Assembly (NCBI GenBank): GCA_903903635.1
Contig: CAIUZK010000083.1
Span: 1-64,000, forward strand
Direction: 5' to 3'
Source: an uncultured Bacteroidota bacterium
GTDB taxonomy: Bacteria; Bacteroidota; Bacteroidia; Chitinophagales; Chitinophagaceae
DNA length: 64,000 bases
The notes under the pieces are model-generated. The model was not told the DNA's origin. It did no database searches and saw only the letters and a program-made list of their open reading frames with translations. This document shows, one piece after another, positions 45,301 through 52,169 of this stretch; position 1 is the stretch's first letter; each line of letters opens with the position of its first letter. The position numbers and the translations under genes were made by a program.

Positions 45301-46080
45301 TTATGGTTTAGGAACCTTAATATCACCAAGCGGATAAACAGGGAACATATTTTCTTCCATCCATTTATTAGATTCCAGCGGTGTCATTTTCCATCCCGAA
45401 TTACAATTGGAAACTATTTCTACAAAACACAAGCCCTTTTTCAGCTTCTGATACTGTACAGCTTTTTCTATTGCCTTCTTTGCTTTGCGAACATTGGCAG
45501 GAGTATGCACCGACTGACGGGTTACATAATAGGTGCCGGGAAGCATTGCGAGCAGCTCGGTTATTTTCAATGGATAACCCATTGTAGTAACATCACGGCC
45601 AAAAGGAGAAGTAGCCGTTTTCATACCGGGCAAAGTAGTAGGCGCCATTTGCCCGCCTGTCATTCCGTAAATTCCGTTATTCACAAAAAAGATAGTAATA
45701 TTCTCTCCCCTGTTGCATGCGTGCAGTGTTTCACCTGTACCTATCGCGGCAAGGTCGCCATCTCCCTGGTAGGTAAACACGAATTTATCAGGATAAAGCC
45801 TTTTAATACCGGTAGCCACGGCAGGGGCACGGCCATGAGCTGCCTGCTGCATATCAATATCCATAAAGTCATATGCAAGCACTGAACATCCTACCGGTGC
45901 AACACCAATAGTATCTGCCTGCAAATTCATCTCTTCAATAACTTCCATAATCAACCGGTGGGCTGTACCATGCCCGCAACCCGGACAATAAGAAAGCGCA
46001 GCATCGGTCAATAAACAGGTCCGGTGATAAACTTCGTTCTCCGGTACACATATCTCTTCTCTAGTAAGTAGCTGGCTCAT
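45301..46080 (-). CDS. 2-oxoacid:ferredoxin oxidoreductase beta (TPP-binding) subunit
   Basis: This 259-residue subunit has SYCPGCGHGTAHRL (Cys32, Cys35, 4Fe-4S ligands), the TPP motif GDGDLAAIGTGE and NNGIYGMTGGQMAPTT. It holds thiamine pyrophosphate and one cluster for oxidative decarboxylation of a 2-oxo acid to acyl-CoA. It overlaps the alpha subunit gene by 20 nt. Confidence 0.94.
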   Translation of the reverse strand: MSQLLTREEICVPENEVYHRTCLLTDAALSYCPGCGHGTAHRLIMEVIEEMNLQADTIGVAPVGCSVLAYDFMDIDMQQAAHGRAPAVATGIKRLYPDKFVFTYQGDGDLAAIGTGETLHACNRGENITIFFVNNGIYGMTGGQMAPTTLPGMKTATSPFGRDVTTMGYPLKITELLAMLPGTYYVTRQSVHTPANVRKAKKAIEKAVQYQKLKKGLCFVEIVSNCNSGWKMTPLESNKWMEENMFPVYPLGDIKVPKP

Positions 46081-47176
46081 ATTGTTTCTCTTTTTTTGAA
46101 TGAATAAAATTTTGTTCTAGTACATGCAATACTTCATCAGGCGCAGGTATTATGCCACCAAGACGACCGTAATGTTCAACCGGCACAACGCCATTTACAG
46201 ACAGCCTTACGTCTTCAACCATTTGCCCTGCACTCATTTCTATTGCCTGCATTCCCTTTACCTGTTTGGCGAGTCTTGCCAGTTCATCTACAGGGAACGG
46301 GAATAATGTAATTGGGCGCAACAGTCCTACTTTTAAACCTTTTGCCCTGCCCAGCAACACCGCTTTCTGGCATACACGGGCGCTTGAGCCATACGCAACA
46401 AATAAATATTCAGCATCATCACACATAAACCTTTCAAAACGGACTTCAGTCTGTTCAATATGTCTGAATTTCTTCTGAAGATTCTGGTTGATAATTTCCT
46501 GTTTCACCGGATTCAGATCAAGTGATGTAATAATATTCCTGGGCCTGTCGGGAGTTTTACCTGTTGTCGCCCATGGATATTTCTTCACGATTTCAGCATC
46601 TGTCAGCCTTGGCAACTGATCATCAAGTTCTACCTTTTCCATCATCTGGCCAATAGCGCCATCAGATAAAACCATTACCTGTATACGGTGCTTGAACGCC
46701 AATTCAAATCCAAGTTTTGCAAAATCATACATTTCCTGAACAGATGCCGGAGCAAGGACGATCATTTTATAATCGCCATGACCTCCACCCTTCACTGCCT
46801 GAAAATAGTCGGACTGTGATGGCTGAATAGTACCCAAACCAGGGCCACCCCTTACCACGTTCAGCAACAGACAGGGAAGTTCGGTGCCTGCCATAAATGA
46901 AATTCCCTCCTGCATAAGACTGATGCCGGGACTGGATGAAGAAGTCATTACGCGCTTACCTGCCGCAGCTCCACCATATACCATATGTATCGATGCAATT
47001 TCGCTCTCAGCCTGCAATACCACCATACCGGTTCTTTCTTCAGGATTGTTAGCCATCAAATATTCCAGCACTTCCGACTGAGGAGTAATAGGATAACCAA
47101 AATAGCCATCGCAGCCGGCCCTGATTACGCCTTCAGCAATTGCCTCGTTACCTTTCATTAATCTGATATCCTTCAT
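46061..47176 (-). CDS. vorB: 2-oxoacid:ferredoxin oxidoreductase alpha subunit, VorB-type
   Basis: This 371-residue subunit has GNEAIAEGVIRAGCDGYFGYPITPQSE, the SSSSPGISLMQEGISF segment and YGRLGGIIPAPDEV near the end, which is typical of VorB (2-ketoisovalerate type) rather than pyruvate enzymes. The subunit set delta/alpha/beta/gamma (74, 371, 259 and 184 residues) is complete. Natural substrates may be branched-chain or aryl 2-oxo acids or 2-oxoglutarate; sequence alone does not decide. In aromatic degraders such enzymes also regenerate reduced ferredoxin. Confidence 0.88.
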   Translation of the reverse strand: MKDIRLMKGNEAIAEGVIRAGCDGYFGYPITPQSEVLEYLMANNPEERTGMVVLQAESEIASIHMVYGGAAAGKRVMTSSSSPGISLMQEGISFMAGTELPCLLLNVVRGGPGLGTIQPSQSDYFQAVKGGGHGDYKMIVLAPASVQEMYDFAKLGFELAFKHRIQVMVLSDGAIGQMMEKVELDDQLPRLTDAEIVKKYPWATTGKTPDRPRNIITSLDLNPVKQEIINQNLQKKFRHIEQTEVRFERFMCDDAEYLFVAYGSSARVCQKAVLLGRAKGLKVGLLRPITLFPFPVDELARLAKQVKGMQAIEMSAGQMVEDVRLSVNGVVPVEHYGRLGGIIPAPDEVLHVLEQNFIHSKKEKQYEPATY

Positions 47177-47206
47177 TGTATTTTATTTTAAGAATTTACT
47201 GTTTTT

Positions 47207-47241
47207 GCAAAGAACCGGTATCTCGGGAAATCCGGCTTTGC
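47207..47241 (-). other. Hairpin in the leader of vorB
   Basis: GCAAAG-AA-CCGG (47207-47218) pairs with CCGGCTTTGC (47232-47241), a stem of 4+6 bp with a 2-nt bulge. T8 follows on the plus strand (47247-47254), so it would terminate plus-strand transcription; on the minus strand it lies 30 nt before the vorB start in an otherwise unexplained 152-nt gap after the ferredoxin gene. It could be a processing site or leader structure. Confidence 0.4.
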
Positions 47242-47328
47242 GAACGTTTTTTTTGAAATTATTAGTTTAATTCAACTTGCCTGCGGGTCAATGCCAGAGC
47301 ATTATTTCAGGCCTTATCCACCTTGAGA

Positions 47329-47553
47329 TCAATCCAATTTCACCCGATAAACCGTAATGGCTCCATCCGGACAAACCAGAGCGCAGTTAGTGCAACCGTT
47401 ACAATCCTCATTTATACTTGTAGCATAATGATAACCCTTGCTATTCAGCCCACCTGACATTTCAATTGTTTTTTCTTTGCAAATCGGGACACACAATTCA
47501 CAGCCTTTGCACCTCTCGGTATTGACCACTATTTCCCCTTTAACTTTAGCCAT
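47329..47553 (-). CDS. 2x[4Fe-4S] ferredoxin / delta subunit of the 2-oxoacid oxidoreductase
   Basis: This 74-residue protein has two complete 4Fe-4S motifs: Cys15, 18, 21, 25 and Cys51, 54, 57, 61 (CKGCELCVPIC and CNGCTNCALVC). It is the electron-carrying delta subunit of KorDABC/VorDABC-type enzymes and the first gene of the second minus-strand run. The only promoter hint upstream is TCAATTTG at 47582-47589 (7 of 8 to the -7 consensus). Confidence 0.92.
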   Translation of the reverse strand: MAKVKGEIVVNTERCKGCELCVPICKEKTIEMSGGLNSKGYHYATSINEDCNGCTNCALVCPDGAITVYRVKLD

Positions 47554-47841
47554 ATATTATATATTTTAATTGTTTTTCAGACAAATTGAAGATCGTTTTT
47601 AAAGAACATCCTGATCCCGCAAGATCTGCCGGAGATTTACTCTTTTCAGCCGGGGAACAAGGTGATCCCATGCCAGCAAATAGGATGTTACTTTGCCCAA
47701 ATCCAGTTGCGGTATTTTGGGCAAAACAGATATTTAAAAAGCCATACACCATATCTCAAACAAATCTATCTTTATCGTAGCTCAGAATTTATGATTATGG
47801 TCATTATACAAGAAAAAAAGATTTCTTAGATTTGTATTCAT
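47554..47841. other. Divergent intergenic region between the ferredoxin and CWC genes
   Basis: These 288 nt should contain the control region of the second catabolic run (minus) and of the small plus-strand gene. A 64-codon plus-strand frame is present but has no recognisable features. Confidence 0.5.
47827..47834 (+). promoter_or_regulatory. Bacteroidota -7 element TAGATTTG
   Basis: This is an exact TANNTTTG match ending 7 nt before the ATG of the small Cys-rich gene, giving a nearly leaderless mRNA. Confidence 0.45.
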
Positions 47842-48027
47842 ATGATTCCGGAATTAAAAAAGAATATCAAGGTCTGCCCTTTATGTAAGGCAACTTTCAT
47901 ATGCAAACCAGCAGAATGCTGGTGCAGCAATCTACCCGAAAAACTGCCAATGCTTGAAAATGGAGATTGTTACTGCCCCAAATGTGTGGAAGAAATTGTG
48001 GATAAAAAACTAGGGACACCTATGTAA
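47842..48027 (+). CDS. Cysteine-rich CWC family protein
   Basis: This 61-residue protein has CPLCKATFICKPAECWCSNL, then CYCPKC: the CPXC, CWC and CYCPXC pattern of the cysteine-rich CWC family, probably a small zinc or other metal binder. The function is unknown. It is the only plus-strand gene within the 25-kb minus-strand catabolic region and splits it into two runs. Its stop faces the thiolase stop 51 nt away. Confidence 0.85.
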   Translation: MIPELKKNIKVCPLCKATFICKPAECWCSNLPEKLPMLENGDCYCPKCVEEIVDKKLGTPM

Positions 48028-48078
48028 TTCAGCGTTCCTGCTGATTAACAGACACTTTTTATTCAGGCTAATAAGTCG

Positions 48079-49266
48079 TCAGATATCACTTCCCAGAACG
48101 ATTACCGATGCAATAGCTCCCGGCCCTCCAATATTATGAGTCATTCCTCTTTTTGCATTTTTTACCTGCCGCTCACCGGCATTGCCACGCAGGTGGTTGG
48201 CTACTTCCACAACCATGCGAATACCTGTAGCGCCTACCGGATGACCGCATGACAACAAGCCCCCGCTTACATTAACCGGTATCTTACCTCCAAGCTGTGT
48301 TTCCTTGCCCCGTATCAGATCTTTAGCCTCACCACGGGCGCAAAGCCCCAGATCTTCATAAGTCAGCAATTCTACGATCGAAAAGCAATCGTGCACTTCA
48401 ATCATATCAATCTCCTCAATCGGATTGGTAATACCCGCCTGCCTATAAGCAGTAGCGGCAGCAGTTCTTGTTGCCTCAAACGAAAGAAAATCATGATTCG
48501 GATCAAAGAATGGCAAGTCCCAACCGGTTGAGATGGATAAACCAATACCCTTTATATAAACCGGGTTATGTTTCGATTTATCAATATCCGCTGCTCTGAC
48601 CAGGATTACACAGGCCGCTCCATCGGTGGTAGGACAGCTATCCATTACAGTAAGCGGATTGGCAACCATAGGAGATGCCATCACTTCCTCAATGGAGCAT
48701 GCTTTACGATGATGAGCTTTATCGTTCATTGAGCCATGAAAGTGATTTTTGGCCGAAATAGCCGCAATATCTTCCCGTTTCACACCAAACTCATGCATCA
48801 TCCTGTTGGCATATACCGCAAATGTGCCTGCGGCAGTAAAACCTTTTTGCAAAAATGGATGCCCGTATTCAACCATCATTTTCACAATTGAATCCTGAGG
48901 TTGCCTGTCTCTCAGTTTTTCCACACCCAAAGCCATCGCCACATCACATTCTCCTGCCCTTAATGCATTAACCGCATTCCGGATGGCATCAGCGCCTGAT
49001 GCGCAGAAATTCGAAACCCTGGTTACGGGAATGTTATATAACGAAAGCGGCTCACTGAGATCCATTCCGCTCCGGCCTTTGAAAACACCAATTTCGGGGA
49101 AAGCAGTAGAAAGCCATGCTGCTCCGATTTCGTCCATATTGATGCCCGCGTCTTTTACAGCCTGCAAAGCTGCATCCCGCACCAGGTCATCATAACTCTG
49201 ATGAAAAAGTTCACCAAACCGGGTGACACCTATGCCTATAATTGCTATGTCGGTAAGTTTACTCAT
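48079..49266 (-). CDS. Thiolase (SCP-x/archaeal acetoacetyl-CoA thiolase type)
   Basis: This 395-residue thiolase has the nucleophile Cys88 in RVSNFCASGADAI, EVHDCFSIVE (His of the second loop) and CGHPVGATG (His and Cys-containing motif). This subgroup works with a Zn-ribbon/OB-fold (DUF35) partner, here fused to the HMG-CoA-synthase-like protein encoded just upstream with a 4-nt overlap. The proposed reaction is thiolytic cleavage of 2-aminobenzoylacetyl-CoA to 2-aminobenzoyl-CoA and acetyl-CoA. It is the last gene of the first minus-strand run. Confidence 0.88.
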   Translation of the reverse strand: MSKLTDIAIIGIGVTRFGELFHQSYDDLVRDAALQAVKDAGINMDEIGAAWLSTAFPEIGVFKGRSGMDLSEPLSLYNIPVTRVSNFCASGADAIRNAVNALRAGECDVAMALGVEKLRDRQPQDSIVKMMVEYGHPFLQKGFTAAGTFAVYANRMMHEFGVKREDIAAISAKNHFHGSMNDKAHHRKACSIEEVMASPMVANPLTVMDSCPTTDGAACVILVRAADIDKSKHNPVYIKGIGLSISTGWDLPFFDPNHDFLSFEATRTAAATAYRQAGITNPIEEIDMIEVHDCFSIVELLTYEDLGLCARGEAKDLIRGKETQLGGKIPVNVSGGLLSCGHPVGATGIRMVVEVANHLRGNAGERQVKNAKRGMTHNIGGPGAIASVIVLGSDI

Positions 49267-50627
49267 AGTTGTCGTGCCTTCCAGAAATAATCAGGCTTTG
49301 CATCGTTCTCAATCATTTTTCTTAAAACCAACTGTACTCTTGCCCCTATTTCCATCTTGTTTTTTGCCGGGTACATTGTATCAGTCTGCTGAACAGTCAT
49401 CCTGCCTCCGCCATCCAGATCAGCCACAACCATTGTTACAGGAGGAAATGATGCCGGGAAATAATGTTCATTGGTACAGGCGTATATCGTACCCGTGCGG
49501 GCCAGTTCAACCACAGAGAATTTGCTCTCTTTGCACTTCTTGCACCTGGCCGATTTCAAATAATAAATAGTTCCGCAATGCTCACATTTCAACCCCATCA
49601 GGTAGCGCAGGGTATCCTTCTCTCTTTCCATCATCATTTCTGATGTGAACATTTCTTTTGTTGTATAATCTCCTGCAAGGAAATTTCCGGCCTTTCTCAG
49701 CAGCAAATAATCCTGATAGGAACCAACTAATTCGTAATTATTAATTTGGTCTGCCAGCGACTTACATTCAGCAGCCGGGTTATTTTCAATCTCTAAAAGG
49801 TTCGTACCGTTCGTGTAATCAGCCAGCAGTATTTTTCTTTTTCCATTTTCCAATTCATGAACCAGCAGCAACAATGCATGTACCGATCCGGTATTACCTG
49901 TCTTATTGGAAAGTCTGTCTTTGGCAAACTGGCCTTCATTAAATCCTGCCTTGGCAAAAACACCTCCGGCCATTCTTGCATACACGGAGTTATGTATAAC
50001 CGCATCATAAGACGCAGGCGCAGCGTTTATCTGCTTTACCACCGAGGTAATATTTGCCTTAAATCCTGCATCCCTGCTGAACCTCGGATCATATTGAATA
50101 TGTGCGCCTTTATAATCAAACTCTTCCGCAAATTCAGCGCTGAAAGATTTTGCAAATGTTATCTGTACCGGTCCTTCTTCGCAACTAACCAACATGGCGC
50201 AAGCCGCATGGCCAAAAGGTGCAGATAATTCTTTACCAATCTCAGGAAATTGAACATCGGATGCTATTACAAGAAGGTTCCTGTACTTTCCCGAATCAAT
50301 CAATGTATTTGCCAATAACAATGCATCTGTACCGCTCCTCGTTGAATTAACAAAGTCAAGCGCCAGAATGCCCTGCGGCAGATGCAGCAGATCTGCCAGA
50401 TAAGATGCATGATAACGGTTTTGATAAACGGGAGTAGCCGTAGCAAACAATATGCCATCTATATCACTCTTAGGCAATCCTGATGCGGCCTCATATGCCA
50501 GTGTTACAATATCCTCATCCGAAAAGCAAACCGCTTTCATGATACCCGCTTTCCCCCTGGGATGCAATATACTGTCCTCAATGCGGAAATGAGGTAATGC
50601 CGTACCGTATGATTTTATATAGCTCAC
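49263..50627 (-). CDS. HMG-CoA synthase-like protein fused to a Zn-ribbon/OB-fold domain, catalytic Cys missing
   Basis: Residues 1-~320 of 454 have the thiolase-superfamily fold of HMG-CoA synthases/KAS III. The segment aligned with the nucleophile Cys reads DFVNSTRSGTDAL (91-103) with Thr96 where Cys is expected; His212 (IHNSVYARM) is retained. Residues ~345-454 form a DUF35-type module: zinc ligands Cys348, Cys351, Cys362, Cys365, followed by an OB fold. In archaea thiolase, HMG-CoA synthase and DUF35 are separate subunits of one complex; here two are fused and the synthase is apparently inactive. A structural or acyl-CoA-guiding role for the thiolase is inferred. It overlaps both neighbours by 4 nt. 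Confidence 0.82.
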   Translation of the reverse strand: MSYIKSYGTALPHFRIEDSILHPRGKAGIMKAVCFSDEDIVTLAYEAASGLPKSDIDGILFATATPVYQNRYHASYLADLLHLPQGILALDFVNSTRSGTDALLLANTLIDSGKYRNLLVIASDVQFPEIGKELSAPFGHAACAMLVSCEEGPVQITFAKSFSAEFAEEFDYKGAHIQYDPRFSRDAGFKANITSVVKQINAAPASYDAVIHNSVYARMAGGVFAKAGFNEGQFAKDRLSNKTGNTGSVHALLLLVHELENGKRKILLADYTNGTNLLEIENNPAAECKSLADQINNYELVGSYQDYLLLRKAGNFLAGDYTTKEMFTSEMMMEREKDTLRYLMGLKCEHCGTIYYLKSARCKKCKESKFSVVELARTGTIYACTNEHYFPASFPPVTMVVADLDGGGRMTVQQTDTMYPAKNKMEIGARVQLVLRKMIENDAKPDYFWKARQL

Positions 50628-51751
50628 AATCCTAATTCCTTTGCAATGTTAATTTTCAATATTTCCGATGTTCCTCCACCAATAAGGGTGAACCGGGCAT
50701 CCCTCAAATACCTCTCTATATTGTACTCTACTGCATAACCGTAAGAAGCCAGAACCCGTGATGCCTCGTCGCAAATATTGTTTACAGCCTCTGATGCATA
50801 CAATTTGGCGATCATTGCTTCTTTCTGCCTGGGCAGATTTCTATCGCTTAAAACAGCGGCATGCAGTACATAATTTTTTGCCGTCTCCAACTGCACAGCC
50901 ATATCCGCAAACTTCATCTGAATAGCCTGAAATTTACCGATAAATTTACCAAACTGCGACCTTTCTTTTGCATACTTCAAAGCATCTTCATAGGCGGCAG
51001 TTCCAATGCCAATTGCCAATGCGGCTGTCATGATCCTAATTTCTGCCAATATTTCTTTCAGGCATTTTGTACCTGCGCCAATTTCTCCCAGAAGGTACTT
51101 TGCCGGAAGCTGCACATCTATAAATGCAACCTCACTGGTAAGCGAACCCCTAACACCCATTTTCTCAATGCTCTTTCCCACCATTACTCCCTTAAGAGTG
51201 GCAGGTACAAAAAATATGGAAAGCTGTTCATGATTATCGGTACGGGCCAGAACTGTAAAAAAATCAGCAACCGGAGCCGATGTAACCCATGTCTTCTGAC
51301 CATTCAGAATAAAGCCATCATCTGTAACTTTAGCCAATGTCTTAATTGCCATAAGGTCGCTGCCGGCATTGGGCTCGGTCATACATATTGCCCCAATCTT
51401 ATTCCCTTCAAGTGCCGGAGCGAAATACTGCTCCCTGATTTCATCATTACCAAACCGGTAAAGAAAGTACGTGGCCATCAAGGATTGCATGGTACAGGCT
51501 GCCGCCAAAGACATTGATCCCCTGGCCAACTCCATAACAGCAAGTGAATAAGAAACTATATCAAGCCCGCTTCCACCTGCGCTTTCCGGATACCTCATCC
51601 CGAAAAAACCGAGAGCGCCCGCCTCTTTAAACAAATCAAGCGGGAAATACTTTTCTTCATCAATTTTCGAAGCCATTGGCTTCACCTTCCTGTCGGCAAA
51701 ATCGCGGAAGGTCTGTTGTATCTGTTGCTGTATTTCGGTTAGTTCTATCAT
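50624..51751 (-). CDS. Acyl-CoA dehydrogenase without the canonical Glu base
   Basis: This 375-residue FAD enzyme has all three acyl-CoA dehydrogenase domains: ICMTEPNAGSDL (FAD/substrate) and WVTSAP in the middle, and RSQFGKFIGKFQAIQ in the C-domain. The usual catalytic Glu (YEGTSEI-type) is replaced: the site reads LIGGGTSEI (356-364) with Gly359. No Glu is evident at the isovaleryl-CoA dehydrogenase position either. Loss of the base fits a substrate whose alpha-carboxylate leaves instead of a proton, such as benzylmalonyl-CoA, for which a decarboxylating dehydrogenase is known in the Aromatoleum auxin pathway. An ETF acceptor is not encoded here. Confidence 0.87.
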   Translation of the reverse strand: MIELTEIQQQIQQTFRDFADRKVKPMASKIDEEKYFPLDLFKEAGALGFFGMRYPESAGGSGLDIVSYSLAVMELARGSMSLAAACTMQSLMATYFLYRFGNDEIREQYFAPALEGNKIGAICMTEPNAGSDLMAIKTLAKVTDDGFILNGQKTWVTSAPVADFFTVLARTDNHEQLSIFFVPATLKGVMVGKSIEKMGVRGSLTSEVAFIDVQLPAKYLLGEIGAGTKCLKEILAEIRIMTAALAIGIGTAAYEDALKYAKERSQFGKFIGKFQAIQMKFADMAVQLETAKNYVLHAAVLSDRNLPRQKEAMIAKLYASEAVNNICDEASRVLASYGYAVEYNIERYLRDARFTLIGGGTSEILKINIAKELGL

Positions 51752-51766
51752 TATGTAAGGCGTATC

Positions 51767-52168
51767 TTAATCCGGAATCACTGCTGTTGCTTCTATTTCA
51801 ATTACTGCGGGATGATCCAGCAGGTCAACAACAAATATCATGCTCATACATGGGTAATGGTCGCCCATCAATTGTTTCCAGATCTTTCCAATATCCCGAC
51901 GGGTTGCCAGGTATTGGTCCCTGTCCTTACAAAAACAGGTCATTCTGCAAATGTCCTCACGTTTTCCGCCTGCCTTGGTTACTATGGCAATAATATTTTT
52001 CAGCGCCTGCTCAAATTGCGGAACCAGTAATTCGCTGGCAAACTGCTCTTCTGCCGACCACCCTACCTGTCCTGCCATAAACAACATTCTCCCTTTATTG
52101 GCCAGAATGCCATTCGAATATCCCTTGGGCTTCAGCCATCCATCCGGAAGTATAGTTTCGTGATTCAT
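51767..52168 (-). CDS. Rid (YjgF/YER057c/UK114) family protein lacking the catalytic Arg
   Basis: This 133-residue protein has the Rid fold: GQVGWSAEEQ, EQALKNIIAIVTKAGGKREDI, and the C-terminal VIEIEATAVIPD. The Arg of true RidA deaminases (xPARS) is replaced by Met in YPCMSM, so it probably does not hydrolyse 2-aminoacrylate-type enamines. Relatives without this Arg sit in catabolic operons with other hydrolytic or structural roles. MNHETILPDGW at 52168 is the family-typical start, just after the hyuB stop. In this cluster it may act on a nitrogen-containing ring-opening product. Confidence 0.85.
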   Translation of the reverse strand: MNHETILPDGWLKPKGYSNGILANKGRMLFMAGQVGWSAEEQFASELLVPQFEQALKNIIAIVTKAGGKREDICRMTCFCKDRDQYLATRRDIGKIWKQLMGDHYPCMSMIFVVDLLDHPAVIEIEATAVIPD

Positions 52169-52169
52169 G

